DNA of 39,582 bases, from contig JAKUOA010000010.1 of NCBI GenBank assembly GCA_022451235.1, positions 47,978 through 87,559 on the forward strand, given 5' to 3'. Position 1 is the first letter of the stretch; each line of letters begins with the position of its first letter. This DNA is from Candidatus Thalassarchaeum sp. Lineage in GTDB: Archaea > Thermoplasmatota > Poseidoniia > Poseidoniales > Thalassarchaeaceae. Positions 1 to 8,325 of the stretch are shown piece by piece. Position numbers and translations under genes: made by a program. The notes under the pieces were generated by a model that worked only from the letters and a program-made list of their open reading frames with translations, was not told the origin of the DNA and did no database searches.

Positions 1-44
1 ACGACCTGCGACGGCCATTTAAGGAGAACTGAGCAGGCTAGGCC

Positions 45-590
45 ATGAGTAAGGGGCCAGCCCGGACTAGTCCAAATGGACCCCCAAAGTTACCCGATGG
101 AATACTCGATGAGTTATCATCTAGATTGACTAGGGATGATGCGCCTTTTCTACGGCACCTGACAAAGCAACTTTCCTTGCAGTGGGCTGACGCTTCCGAT
201 ACTCGATTGGGCTATACTAGGTTCGAATTTGACCATCATGAATTGTTTCGCAGGCGAAGATTGAGGGGCTCACCAGGTCCAATTACAATCGCTCTGCATC
301 CGCGATTGAAAGATGATGAGAAACTATACTTACACACTCTAGTCCATGAATTGCTCCATGCTGCCGGATTAGTCGATCATGGGAATCAACATAGTGAGTT
401 GGTCAACGAAATTGCCCCCGCGCCTAAGTTGTCCGAATCACCTGTTTTGAGAAGCATACGAGAAGAAGTTCTGGCGGAACTTCCCGAACAGTCTTGGATA
501 TGTGGAGAATGTGGCCACACGTGGGAAAGAAGAAGAGTCACTTTACCCCAAAGATGTCCGAAATGTGCCCGCCCATTCAGAAGCCAATAA
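45..590 (+). CDS. SprT-like zinc metalloprotease with C-terminal zinc ribbon
   Basis: The 181-residue protein has a zincin motif HELLHAAG near residue 102, followed about ten residues later by HGNQH, which can supply the third zinc ligand. This is the arrangement of SprT/Spartan-like proteases. The C-terminus holds a four-cysteine zinc ribbon (CGECGH near residue 153 and CPKC near residue 172), as in SprT-family proteins. Family members are cytosolic, and some act on DNA-protein crosslinks; that role is only inferred here. There is no signal peptide or membrane segment. The ATG at 45 is the first start in an open frame. An AAGGAG lies about 20 bases upstream, too far to be a convincing ribosome site. 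The following membrane protein gene is 63 bases downstream and may be cotranscribed. Family assignment is good; substrate is unknown. Confidence 0.75.
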   Translation: MSKGPARTSPNGPPKLPDGILDELSSRLTRDDAPFLRHLTKQLSLQWADASDTRLGYTRFEFDHHELFRRRRLRGSPGPITIALHPRLKDDEKLYLHTLVHELLHAAGLVDHGNQHSELVNEIAPAPKLSESPVLRSIREEVLAELPEQSWICGECGHTWERRRVTLPQRCPKCARPFRSQ

Positions 591-653
591 GAGCTTAGAT
601 GTGAGATAATACCGGCAAAATCACCATGAACTCATAGCAGGTAAGACAGAACA

Positions 654-1397
654 ATGGATTGGCCGCCAACAACAGATGATATCTCAAATTTCATTGACGA
701 TTTCATTGCTGAGTCTTTTCCAACATTGATGGCGATTATTGCTATTGCAGCCTACTCCGGGTTCGTCTTTATGTTCTACAGATTGTTAGCTAGGAGAGAT
801 ATTCTGTCTTTGGACTTGAGCAAATATAATCAGACTATGACCGGAAAGATTCGTGCTTTCTTCAGGACCGCTGCGTGGTTAATTCAATACGCTTTAGCAA
901 TTCCTATCTTGATCGCTTTTTGGACAGTTGTGATGGCAGTAATTCTAACACTCTTGGCGGATGGAAATGACCATGCAAGAAATGCGTTGATTGCCACTTC
1001 GGTAGTAGGTTCGGTGAGAATTTTATCTTATTGGACTGAGGACTTGTCTCGCGATGTCGCAAAGATGCTACCATTTGCAGTTCTTGGTGTATTCTTAGTA
1101 GGTTCGACCTCTGTAGAATTCAATGAATTTGGAGAATTGGTTGAAAATCGAAATCAATTGGCTCAGTCTTACATAAATAGCCTCATACTACTTTCAATCT
1201 TGGAGACTATTTTACGGATATATCATGGTTTCAGAGAATTGGTCGTTGGACAACGTAGAGTTAACAAGAAATTGAAGAATATTGCCAAGAAAACTGGTCG
1301 CTCAAAATCGGACATTCGTGAAGATATGCTAGATGATGGAATACTCAATTATAGCACAGTTGACGATGATAACGAAGAAGAGACGTCTTCCCCATAG
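654..1397 (+). CDS. Hypothetical multi-pass membrane protein with acidic C-terminal tail
   Basis: I do not recognise a family for this 247-residue protein. It has an acidic N-terminus and about four or five hydrophobic segments (roughly residues 22-43, 72-102, 110-125, 140-157 and 170-186). A basic, probably cytoplasmic, region follows (residues 190-220), and the tail is very acidic, ending in DDDNEEETSSP. The layout loosely recalls small mechanosensitive-channel-like or DUF membrane proteins, but no motif fixes this. It follows the SprT-like gene by 63 bases and precedes the tRNA. The ATG at 654 begins the open frame directly before the first hydrophobic stretch. Confidence 0.6.
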   Translation: MDWPPTTDDISNFIDDFIAESFPTLMAIIAIAAYSGFVFMFYRLLARRDILSLDLSKYNQTMTGKIRAFFRTAAWLIQYALAIPILIAFWTVVMAVILTLLADGNDHARNALIATSVVGSVRILSYWTEDLSRDVAKMLPFAVLGVFLVGSTSVEFNEFGELVENRNQLAQSYINSLILLSILETILRIYHGFRELVVGQRRVNKKLKNIAKKTGRSKSDIREDMLDDGILNYSTVDDDNEEETSSP

Positions 1398-1461
1398 AGC
1401 AGTATCTTACAGTAGATTGCAAGGTGCAGGTTTCACAAAGGGGAAGTGCCGCGCATGGCAT

Positions 1462-1538
1462 GGGTGCGTGGTGTAGTCTGGATATCATGCTGGCCTTCTA
1501 AGCCGGTGACCCGGGTTCGAATCCTGGCGCGCCCACCA
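1462..1538 (+). tRNA. tRNA-Arg (anticodon TCT), CCA encoded
   Basis: A full cloverleaf can be drawn. The acceptor arms are GGGTGCG (1462-1468) and CGCGCCC (1528-1534), pairing with one G-T. The anticodon stem is CTGGC/GCCGG around the loop CTTCTAA, which gives anticodon TCT (reads AGA, arginine). The T arm is CCGGG-TTCGAAT-CCTGG. The discriminator is A at 1535 and the sequence continues CCA at 1536-1538, so CCA appears encoded. The variable loop is short (TGAC). The D stem is weak, with a G-T pair and a mismatch at its loop end. No intron is seen. Confidence 0.95.
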
Positions 1539-1554
1539 CCAATCTCTGCCGATT

Positions 1555-1569
1555 AATCCCGTAGGGATT
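1555..1569 (+). repeat. Small perfect hairpin after tRNA-Arg
   Basis: AATCCC (1555-1560), loop GTA, GGGATT (1564-1569) form a six-base-pair stem 17 bases after the tRNA 3' end and about 40 bases before the eL41 start. It could mark tRNA 3' processing or termination, or be a leader structure of the next gene. No T-run follows it, so terminator function is not supported. Confidence 0.35.
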
Positions 1570-1610
1570 CACCGTTTACATCAAATACACCCAGCAGGTC
1601 GGCGCGCTGC

Positions 1611-1718
1611 ATGAAGCGAGGTTCCCGTGCGTGGAAGAAGGCCGGGAAGCAACGCTGGAAGTGGCGAAAGAAGAAGCTGCGAAGGCGTAAGGCTGCTAGA
1701 AAGCAAGCTCGCCAATGA
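1611..1718 (+). CDS. rpl41e: eL41-like tiny basic ribosomal protein (35 aa)
   Basis: An ATG at 1611 opens a 35-codon frame ending in TGA at 1716-1718. The product is almost entirely Lys, Arg, Gln, Ala and Trp. Its core KWRKKKLRRRKAARKQARQ matches the KWRKKRMRRLKRKRRKMRQ pattern of eukaryotic/archaeal large-subunit protein eL41, normally 25 residues and a single basic helix at the subunit interface. A 16-residue basic N-terminal extension (MKRGSRAWKKAGKQRW) precedes that core. The gene lies between tRNA-Arg and the convergent tpiA, whose stop is 7 bases away, so nothing else claims this DNA. A different frame is open across the same region, but its product has no recognisable features and runs antisense to tpiA. 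Genes this short are commonly missed by automated calling. Confidence 0.72.
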   Translation: MKRGSRAWKKAGKQRWKWRKKKLRRRKAARKQARQ

Positions 1719-1724
1719 TTCTAA

Positions 1725-2387
1725 TCAAAGAGAAGAAACAAGGTCCGCGACTACTGATGCCGGATTCTCTGCCTTAGTGACTCCACTAGCAAGAAGAACT
1801 CCAGTTGTTCCAAGCTCAATCGCTGCTGCAACGTCTGCACCGTTCTTTACTCCCGCGCCACAAAGGATTCCAACCTGCTCTGAAATTTCCTTTACGGCAG
1901 CAGCTGTACCACTTACTATTGTAGGATCTGCCGTTGTAACAGAAATGTCTCCACCGATTAATTCCGGTGGTTCGACCGCGACAAAATCCGGGCCTAATGC
2001 AGTCAATGCACGAGCCTCTTCGATGTCTGCTGCACAGGCGCATACAGTGAACCCTTCAGGGACTTGGTCGAGTAACATGGCTACATGCTCGATTTCCACT
2101 TTGTGCTCTGCGTGATTGATTAGTGTTCCACTAGCACCCCTTTCAACAGCGGTTGCGGGATGTAACCAACCAGTAAATGAGCCAAATCCTACTGGGTCTA
2201 GATGTTGGCACCAGACCTCTAAATTAGGTGCTGCAGCAACTACAGAGCTAAGGTCGAAAGCGGATACTGCAACAATCATTCGAGCATTTGTTTCAACGCT
2301 GGAGATTGCCTTTGCTAATGCTTCTGCACTGGCGCCATGTGCGGTCTCGTATGTCTTCAGATTGACTACGACGAGTGGTTGAGTCAC
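1725..2387 (-). CDS. tpiA: Triosephosphate isomerase (archaeal type)
   Basis: This enzyme interconverts dihydroxyacetone phosphate and glyceraldehyde 3-phosphate in glycolysis/gluconeogenesis. Starting at the GTG at 2387 gives 220 residues, the usual length of archaeal TPI. The N-terminus then reads VTQPLVVVNLKTY, with the catalytic lysine at K11, the catalytic histidine near H92 (LINHAEH) and the catalytic glutamate at E139 (VAVEPPELIGG). The phosphate loop is GGDIS, and GAGVKNG and GTTGVLLASG follow as expected. The frame stays open to an upstream codon at 2459, but that would add 24 residues unlike any TPI and overlap the end of the preceding gene. With the GTG start the gap to that gene is 49 bases. 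The gene is downstream of, and probably cotranscribed with, the nucleotidyltransferase, and it is convergent with eL41. Confidence 0.92.
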   Translation of the reverse strand: MTQPLVVVNLKTYETAHGASAEALAKAISSVETNARMIVAVSAFDLSSVVAAAPNLEVWCQHLDPVGFGSFTGWLHPATAVERGASGTLINHAEHKVEIEHVAMLLDQVPEGFTVCACAADIEEARALTALGPDFVAVEPPELIGGDISVTTADPTIVSGTAAAVKEISEQVGILCGAGVKNGADVAAAIELGTTGVLLASGVTKAENPASVVADLVSSL

Positions 2388-2436
2388 GCTCCGGCGAGAT
2401 GAATACACTCTTTGACGCTGACGGATTAGATTCGGC

Positions 2437-3393
2437 TCAGATAGTCGAACCGTGACCAATTACTGCATCGGTCAACTCGGTTCCGGATGAAATGCTAGCT
2501 CCCTCACCTACTATACACCTATTCAATTGCACTCTTGAGCCGATTTGAGCGCCATCCATTACAACAGAATCCCTAATTGTTACATCTTCACCTAATTCGG
2601 CTCCTTTTCCAATTGATGAGCCAGTCACTCCTGATTTGCAAACAGCATCAGAAAACCAAGATTCACAGCACGAGGACCCGCTATCAAAACGACTGGAGGA
2701 GATACAAACCTGAGTTGCATCGATGAAGGAAGAAGGAGTTCCAGCATCTACAAAGTAACCCTCAAATGTAAGCCCGGCCATATCTCCCGATTTTGCAATA
2801 TCAGGGAATATCTCTCTTTCCATGGAGTGTTTGTGAACACCCATGTGATCAAGCACTTCACGTTCTATTAGGTAGCAACCTGCGTTGATTAGATTGGAAA
2901 ACTCAGTACCTGGTTCCGGTTTTTCCTGAAAACGACGGATCATTCCAAAATCATCCAAATCACAAACTCCGAAACGGCTAGGATCTTCAACTTGCCAGAG
3001 TGAAAGTGTCGCTTTTGCCTGAGTTTTCTCGTGATGCTGAGTCAAGGCTACTACGTCTACGCTTGAAACTAAATCTCCATTCAAAACCAAAACTGGGCCT
3101 TTTCCGGTTAAATGCTCGCGTGCAAGGGCGATAGCACCGCCTGTGCCGAGTGCTTCTTCCTCTACAGACAATACAATCTCATATGGAAGGTCAGTGTTCT
3201 CAGCCCAGTTACGCATTTCCTCTATTCCATAGCCTGCCGCTACTACCACTCTATCGACCATCTCCTCGGGTACTACCTCAACGACTCTCTCAAGCAGAGT
3301 TTTGTCGAGAATTCTTAGTAGCGGCTTGACTCTACCTTCTGTCAAAGGCCTGAGGCGGGTGCCAAACCCGCCCGCTAGAACCACTACGTCCAT
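2437..3393 (-). CDS. Sugar-1-phosphate nucleotidyltransferase with left-handed beta-helix tail
   Basis: The protein transfers a nucleotidyl group to a sugar 1-phosphate, giving an activated sugar for glycans or surface polymers. With the ATG at 3393 it is 318 residues and begins MDVVVLAGGFGTRLRPLTEG, the NTP-binding signature of the mannose-1-phosphate guanylyltransferase / glucose-1-phosphate thymidylyltransferase superfamily. LVLNGDLVS is the metal-binding strand. EKPEPGTEFSNLINAGCYLI matches the sugar-binding section. Residues from about 255 onward form hexapeptide repeats (SSIGKGAELGEDVTIRDSVV) that end the protein. An open extension upstream to 3510 has no family similarity and would overlap the divergent sucC start, so it is rejected. 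Sugar and nucleotide specificity cannot be read directly. It shares a 109-base divergent promoter region with sucC. Confidence 0.85.
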   Translation of the reverse strand: MDVVVLAGGFGTRLRPLTEGRVKPLLRILDKTLLERVVEVVPEEMVDRVVVAAGYGIEEMRNWAENTDLPYEIVLSVEEEALGTGGAIALAREHLTGKGPVLVLNGDLVSSVDVVALTQHHEKTQAKATLSLWQVEDPSRFGVCDLDDFGMIRRFQEKPEPGTEFSNLINAGCYLIEREVLDHMGVHKHSMEREIFPDIAKSGDMAGLTFEGYFVDAGTPSSFIDATQVCISSSRFDSGSSCCESWFSDAVCKSGVTGSSIGKGAELGEDVTIRDSVVMDGAQIGSRVQLNRCIVGEGASISSGTELTDAVIGHGSTI

Positions 3394-3502
3394 GGTTGGG
3401 CGGGTGCAATTACCACTTTCAGCACTTCGTGTCCCCGACGCCTCGTGCACACTTGTTAGGCGCATCGTTGAAAGACGGTTGTTGAGTCGCCGGAGTGTCG
3501 AC

Positions 3503-4711
3503 ATGAACATTCACGAGTATCAAGGGAAAGAATTGTTTCGTTCTGCAGGAGTAAAGGTACAGGAAGGAGTGCACTGTAAATCCGTTGAAGAAGCACTTGC
3601 TGCTTACGATTCCCTTGGCTCAAAAGTTGTTGCTGTTAAGAGCCAAATCCATGCCGGTGGACGAGGAAAAGGAAACCTGTATTGTCCAAATTCTGGAGAT
3701 CTTCTAATGGAGGGTGGCGTCAAGATAGCATTCTCCCGAGATGAGGTTGAAACCTATTCAGAAAATATCCTCGGCCACATACTTGTGACGAAGCAAACAG
3801 GTCCTGCAGGAAAATTAGTCAGTAATATCTACGTCGAGGCTGGTTGCGAAATAGCACATGAATACTATCTCGCCTTATTGGTAGATAGAGAAGAAAAGCA
3901 AGTACTAATTATGGCCTCGACTGAAGGTGGAATGGACATTGAAGAAGTTGCCGAAGAGACTCCCGAAGCTATTCACAAAATTTGGGTGAATCCATCAACT
4001 GGTTTACTAGACTCGCAAAAGGAAGACCTCGGTATTTCCCTCGACCTTTCTGGTGCAGCATTAGAGGACTTTGTAGATATGATTGGATGTCTTTACGATC
4101 TATTCGTATCGAACGATTGCTCAATGGTAGAAATCAATCCATTGGTTCGCACAAAATCTGACGAAATAGTGGCTCTTGATGCAAAGGTTGGATTTGATGA
4201 AAACGCCTCATTTAGACACAAAGAATGGGAAGATTTGAGAGATTATTCCGAGGAAGAACCTACTGAAACTCGCGCCAACGAAGCCGGCCTCTCCTACGTC
4301 AAACTCGATGGAGACATTGGTTGCTTAGTCAATGGAGCAGGACTAGCCATGGCAACTATGGATGTAATCAAACTCTACGGGGGCGAACCAGCCAATTTCC
4401 TTGATATTGGTGGAGGCGCGGATGAAGCCAAGGTTCAGGAAGCCTTTGAGATAATTCTCGAAGACCCAAATGTCAAGGGGATATTGGTCAATATCTTTGG
4501 AGGGATTCAACGCTGTGATATTGTTGCAAAAGCGGTACTTGCAGCCTCAGAAAAGATGGGATTACAAGTTCCACTAGTAATCCGTTTATCAGGAACTATG
4601 TTCGAAGAGGGACGAGCAATTATCGATTCCTCCGACCTTGATTGTACATCTGTGGAGACATTGGCTGAAGGTGCTGAAGCAATTGTTGGACTAATTGGAG
4701 GTGGTAAGTGA
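3503..4711 (+). CDS. sucC: Succinyl-CoA synthetase beta subunit
   Basis: The beta subunit binds nucleotide and couples succinyl-CoA hydrolysis to ATP or GTP formation in the TCA cycle. The 402-residue protein starts [17 protein letters not shown], the standard N-terminus. HAGGRGKG is the ATP-grasp loop, and MVEINPLV and ALDAKVGFD are metal/nucleotide-site strands. The C-terminal CoA-ligase domain includes [23 protein letters not shown] and [10 protein letters not shown]. The ATG at 3503 is preceded by GGAG at 3492-3495. The frame extends upstream without a stop, but those residues have no similarity and overlap the divergent gene. The stop overlaps the sucD start by one base, so the two are translationally coupled. 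Confidence 0.96.
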   Translation: MNIHEYQGKELFRSAGVKVQEGVHCKSVEEALAAYDSLGSKVVAVKSQIHAGGRGKGNLYCPNSGDLLMEGGVKIAFSRDEVETYSENILGHILVTKQTGPAGKLVSNIYVEAGCEIAHEYYLALLVDREEKQVLIMASTEGGMDIEEVAEETPEAIHKIWVNPSTGLLDSQKEDLGISLDLSGAALEDFVDMIGCLYDLFVSNDCSMVEINPLVRTKSDEIVALDAKVGFDENASFRHKEWEDLRDYSEEEPTETRANEAGLSYVKLDGDIGCLVNGAGLAMATMDVIKLYGGEPANFLDIGGGADEAKVQEAFEIILEDPNVKGILVNIFGGIQRCDIVAKAVLAASEKMGLQVPLVIRLSGTMFEEGRAIIDSSDLDCTSVETLAEGAEAIVGLIGGGK

Positions 4712-5634
4712 TGGCGATTTGGGTTCAAGAAGATTCGAAATTACTAATCCAAGGAATTACCGGTTCACAAGGTAGGTTCCATGGTGAAAAGATGGTTGAA
4801 TATGGTACCAATTTGGTCGGTGGTGTAACTCCTGGAAAGGGTGGCCAAAATATAGAATTGGCAGGTAATGAATTCCCGGTTTTCAACACTATGATGGAAG
4901 CAATTAACCAAACTGATGCGGACGCTTCAGTCATCTATGTCCCACCTCCATTTGCTGCTGCGGCAATCATGGAGGCGGCCGATGCCTTCCACCAAATCAA
5001 AGGTGAGGGAGTCATTGTATGCATCACCGAAGGAATACCAACTCTGGATATGGTAAAGGCAGTCGCTTACGTAAACGAAAGAGAAGGAATTAGACTCATA
5101 GGACCAAACTGTCCTGGGATAATTACACCCGGAGATAATGGCGGTTGTAAAATTGGAATCATGCCTGGACATATCCATGCCAAGGGCAGGATTGGAATAG
5201 TATCGAAATCAGGAACTTTGACGTATGAAGCAGTTGCACAAACCATGAGTATTGGTGAAGGACAGTCTACCTGCATTGGAATAGGTGGAGATCCAGTAAA
5301 TGGAACCGGATTCATTGATTGTTTGTCTGCCTTCGAAACCGACCCTCAAACTGTAGCCGTAGTAATGATTGGTGAAATAGGCGGCACCGCTGAGGAAGAT
5401 GCTTCTGAATGGGCGGCCGAGAACATGAGTAAACCAATTGTCGGCTTCGTTGCAGGTTCTACCGCCCCGCCCGGAAAAAGGATGGGGCATGCTGGCGCAA
5501 TCATCTCCGGTGGAAAGGGAACAGCCGCCGAGAAATTCGCTGCATTTGAGGCCGCAGGCATTCATATTGCACGTGACCCTTCTGAAATTGGTGCTGTGTT
5601 GAAGGTAGCGCTGGAAGAATCCGGTCTTCTGTGA
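4711..5634 (+). CDS. sucD: Succinyl-CoA synthetase alpha subunit
   Basis: The alpha subunit binds CoA and carries the phosphohistidine. The 307-residue protein has the Rossmann CoA-binding segment [14 protein letters not shown] near the N-terminus, VTPGKGGQ, the central [11 protein letters not shown] motif, [11 protein letters not shown], and the active-site histidine in [13 protein letters not shown] close to the C-terminus. GGAGGTG at 4697-4703, inside the end of sucC, sits about eight bases before the ATG at 4711. A GTG at 4708 in the same frame is closer and less likely. The stop codon lies within a strong hairpin (5622-5640), suggesting transcription ends here. Confidence 0.96.
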   Translation: MAIWVQEDSKLLIQGITGSQGRFHGEKMVEYGTNLVGGVTPGKGGQNIELAGNEFPVFNTMMEAINQTDADASVIYVPPPFAAAAIMEAADAFHQIKGEGVIVCITEGIPTLDMVKAVAYVNEREGIRLIGPNCPGIITPGDNGGCKIGIMPGHIHAKGRIGIVSKSGTLTYEAVAQTMSIGEGQSTCIGIGGDPVNGTGFIDCLSAFETDPQTVAVVMIGEIGGTAEEDASEWAAENMSKPIVGFVAGSTAPPGKRMGHAGAIISGGKGTAAEKFAAFEAAGIHIARDPSEIGAVLKVALEESGLL

Positions 5635-5647
5635 AGACCGATAGTTT
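5622..5647 (+). terminator. Hairpin plus T-run at the end of sucCD
   Basis: CGGTCTTC (5622-5629), loop TGT, GAAGACCG (5633-5640) form a perfect eight-base-pair stem containing the sucD stop codon. ATAGTTTT follows, with a four-T run at 5644-5647. The layout resembles an intrinsic terminator. Archaeal termination mainly needs T-runs, so the hairpin may instead protect the mRNA end. It separates sucCD from the isoprenoid genes. Confidence 0.5.
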
Positions 5648-5698
5648 TGGCTTAGTATTCACGGTCAGACTTAATCCAAATAATGCGACGAGCCATTC

Positions 5699-7165
5699 GT
5701 GAGTTCGCATTCGCGAGTGGTTGTAATTGGTGGAGGAATAGCCGGTTGTTCCTCAGCACTCGCTCTTGCAGGAAGGGGTGTGAGTGTTACACTGCTAGAG
5801 GCTTCACCCCGATTAGGTGGCCGTTATTGTAGTGTAGATATTGAAGCAATAGACCGACCAATTGACGGAACTCAGAATGTATTTTTCAGAAATTTTGATC
5901 GCTTTTTGCAATTGCTTGCAACATGTGAGGTGAGAGAATCAGTAAAGCTACAAAACTCCACTTTGCTTGCATTTCTCGAGGTTGAGCAGAGAAGAATATC
6001 GAAAATTCAATCTGGAACCCTTCCTCCTCCAAACCATCTATCAGCGTCCTTTCTTAATGCTAATTTCCTAGGACTAGGCGATAAATTCTCAATGCAAAAG
6101 GCTGTCAAAGCTATCCAAAATACAGATGATGAGCAAAGACGGGAACTTGACGAGTTAAGTTTCCTAGAATGGCTAGAACACAATGGGCAGACTAAACGAG
6201 CAATCTCACGTTTTTGGAATCCAATAAGTAAATTGGCATTGAATGTAGATTGCTCTCAAGCCAGTGCCGCATCTGCAATATTCTTGTTCAAGAAGGCCCT
6301 TATCGGAAATGCCGATGCATTAGATGTTGGTTGCTTTACGAACGACTTCACAAATGCAGTATGCTCTAGTTTACGGAGAACATTAGCGGCTTCAGGCGTG
6401 GATGTATTTCTCTCATCCCCTGTTACTAGCCTCTTTCGTGAAGCAGGTGTAGTCACCGGAGTCAATACAAAAGAGAGATTTCATTCTGCAGACAGGGTGA
6501 TAATTTGCACTCCAATCTCGGACACTGCAAGGCTACTTACCGGTTCTTCTGCGAGCATGAAATCTCATGAAGTCGCAGAAAGTCTTGCAAAATTAGGCAA
6601 CACATCTCAAATTGGAATTCATGCATTCCATGAAGGGCCTATTTTACCAGAAGGTATCCCGTTTGTCAGTTGTTGTGATGAACCTTTGATACAGATGTTA
6701 TTCGATCGCTCTGGCGAACTTGATGATGGAAATAGAGGCGGGCTTCCCGGTCATTGGATTTGTAGCCCTGTTTCTCACGCAGACAATTATCTACAATGGG
6801 ATGATGAATTGATAAGAACAGAATATCAAAGAGTAATCGACACTGCATTCCCTGATTCACCTGCTTTGATTGATTTTCATGTGGTTAAAATAAATCGATC
6901 TGCCATCTCTATGAAGACGGGCTCTCAACGTCTCCGACCGAATCCGCTTGATGCGGGGGAGGGAGTTATTTTGGGTGGTGATTGGATCAATATCGATTGG
7001 CCCTCAAGTCTAGAGGCTTCGACGAGAGCTGGGCTCGTAGCGGCTGCAACATACCTGAGAGAAAGTGGAGTTAGAGATTTTGCAGAATGGAATCATGAAG
7101 AAAAATGGCCGGATTGGCCAAATTCTGCCAAGAAAGAAGGCTTAGATTGGAGAATATGGGAATAA
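5699..7165 (+). CDS. HpnE-like FAD-dependent squalene/carotenoid oxidoreductase
   Basis: The 488-residue flavoprotein begins with a dinucleotide-binding motif VVVIGGGIAGCSSALALAG and LLEASPRLGGR. It ends with VILGGDWINIDWPSSLEASTRAG, the FAD-contacting motif of the phytoene-desaturase superfamily. Internal segments such as LSFLEWLEHNGQTKRAI followed by SRFWNPISKLALN, and later LPEGIPFV, match the HpnE branch best. In bacteria HpnE reduces hydroxysqualene to squalene. A desaturase role on a C30 or C40 isoprenoid is the alternative. Two head-to-head prenyl synthase genes follow directly, supporting one pathway. The start is a GTG at 5699 with no clear ribosome site, so the message may be leaderless or the start slightly different. 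Confidence is high for the superfamily and moderate for the HpnE subtype. Confidence 0.75.
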   Translation: MSSHSRVVVIGGGIAGCSSALALAGRGVSVTLLEASPRLGGRYCSVDIEAIDRPIDGTQNVFFRNFDRFLQLLATCEVRESVKLQNSTLLAFLEVEQRRISKIQSGTLPPPNHLSASFLNANFLGLGDKFSMQKAVKAIQNTDDEQRRELDELSFLEWLEHNGQTKRAISRFWNPISKLALNVDCSQASAASAIFLFKKALIGNADALDVGCFTNDFTNAVCSSLRRTLAASGVDVFLSSPVTSLFREAGVVTGVNTKERFHSADRVIICTPISDTARLLTGSSASMKSHEVAESLAKLGNTSQIGIHAFHEGPILPEGIPFVSCCDEPLIQMLFDRSGELDDGNRGGLPGHWICSPVSHADNYLQWDDELIRTEYQRVIDTAFPDSPALIDFHVVKINRSAISMKTGSQRLRPNPLDAGEGVILGGDWINIDWPSSLEASTRAGLVAAATYLRESGVRDFAEWNHEEKWPDWPNSAKKEGLDWRIWE

Positions 7166-7219
7166 AGTAAGCAACGAAGCAATCAACACATAAGCGATTG
7201 TGGGCGAGGTGAGAATAAG

Positions 7220-8239
7220 ATGGCTGAGATTATTGATGAGCACATCGATGGATTGCTCAAGGCGACTTCTCGTTCTTTTCATTTGACCCTAACAAGCCTA
7301 CCGAATAGTGTCAGGGACCAGGTAGGTCTACTGTATCTCCTAGCCCGCTTAGCAGACACAATTGCAGACTCAAAAACCGAGGATGTTGAAGCCTTGATTG
7401 AAGCTCTTGATGGATATCAAAACCACTTGCTAAATGAAGAAAAAATAGACTTATCCAATATTGCCCAGTTACAAGAAGATGCAGATGAAAAAAGACTTCT
7501 TGAAAACCTAGAATCCGTAGTAAATGCATATCGAAACATGGACGCTAAAGATTCTCGATTAATGCAACGCTGTCTCAATGTTATAATCTCAGGGCAACGA
7601 CTTGATTTGGTTCGTTTCGGCGCCCTTGGGTCGGAACTAACCTGCTTGGAAAACGATGCCGAATTGGATGATTATGCATACAGGGTTGCTGGAAGTGTTG
7701 GTGAATTTTGGACTGCGATTACCTTGCAAAATGAATTATCTGGAGATGTACCTGATACCGATACCTTCGATTCACTTGGAATTCGCTTCGGGAAGGCGCT
7801 ACAAATGACCAACATATTGAGAGATATTCCAGCAGATTTAGCCTTAGGTCGATGTTATATCCCAAATGATAGATTATCTGAAATTGGACTAAATCATGAG
7901 GACCTACACAATCCTGATTCAATTGATGTTTTCAGACCTCTATACGATTCCTATCTTGACCTAACCTGTGATCACTATGATTCCGCAATAAATTACATTC
8001 GAATGATTCCAAGAAAATATCGTAGCCTTCGGATGGCTTGTATGCTACCTGTTGTTATCGGTTTAGACACTATTGCATTGCTTCGAAATGGCAATGTTCT
8101 TGATGCATCTGAGAGGATTAAGGTCAATAGAAGTAGAATCCGTAAAATAGCGGTTTCTTGCCTAATCTCTACAAGGTTCAAGGGAATGGAGAATAGAATC
8201 CTTAGCAGGGCAGCAAATCGAGCGTTAAACGGCATCTGA
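7220..8239 (+). CDS. Squalene-synthase-like head-to-head prenyltransferase
   Basis: This 339-residue protein belongs to the squalene/phytoene synthase family. Aspartate motif one is LARLADTIAD (D46-D50). Motif two is QMTNILRDIPAD (N198, D202, D206), followed by GRCYIP. SRSFHLTLTSLP at the N-terminus and YRSLRMACMLPVVIGLDTIALL in the C-terminal half are closer to farnesyl-diphosphate farnesyltransferases than to CrtB. The expected reaction joins two C15 diphosphates to presqualene diphosphate and perhaps on to squalene. GAGGTGAG at 7206-7213 is a clear ribosome site for the ATG at 7220. It sits 54 bases after the flavoprotein and 86 bases before a second synthase of the same family. No C-terminal membrane anchor like that of eukaryotic squalene synthase is evident. 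Confidence 0.8.
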   Translation: MAEIIDEHIDGLLKATSRSFHLTLTSLPNSVRDQVGLLYLLARLADTIADSKTEDVEALIEALDGYQNHLLNEEKIDLSNIAQLQEDADEKRLLENLESVVNAYRNMDAKDSRLMQRCLNVIISGQRLDLVRFGALGSELTCLENDAELDDYAYRVAGSVGEFWTAITLQNELSGDVPDTDTFDSLGIRFGKALQMTNILRDIPADLALGRCYIPNDRLSEIGLNHEDLHNPDSIDVFRPLYDSYLDLTCDHYDSAINYIRMIPRKYRSLRMACMLPVVIGLDTIALLRNGNVLDASERIKVNRSRIRKIAVSCLISTRFKGMENRILSRAANRALNGI

Positions 8240-8248
8240 ACCTGTTCA

Positions 8249-8266
8249 AGGCCGCTGAAGCGGCCT
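8249..8266 (+). repeat. Strong GC-rich hairpin between the two prenyl synthase genes
   Basis: AGGCCGC (8249-8255), loop TGAA, GCGGCCT (8260-8266) make a perfect seven-base-pair stem ten bases after the upstream stop. The next 20 bases (GCACGCGCGCGAGGG) are far more GC-rich than the surrounding genes. There is no T-run, so an intrinsic terminator is not supported. An mRNA processing or stabilising element is possible. Confidence 0.5.
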
Positions 8267-8325
8267 GCACGCGCGCGAGGGAGAGGTTCAAGAGCGAATG
8301 ACGAGGGCTTACCTTCGGCGTTACC

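Noticed and set aside
1627-2115. A 162-codon plus-strand open frame across the eL41 and tpiA region
   Set aside because: It runs antisense to tpiA, is in a different frame from eL41, and its Ser/Thr/Ala-rich product has no family pattern. The tpiA catalytic motifs claim this DNA.
3302-3502. N-terminal extension of sucC
   Set aside because: The extension overlaps the divergent nucleotidyltransferase gene and has no similarity; a ribosome site and the conserved [11 protein letters not shown] place the start at 3503.
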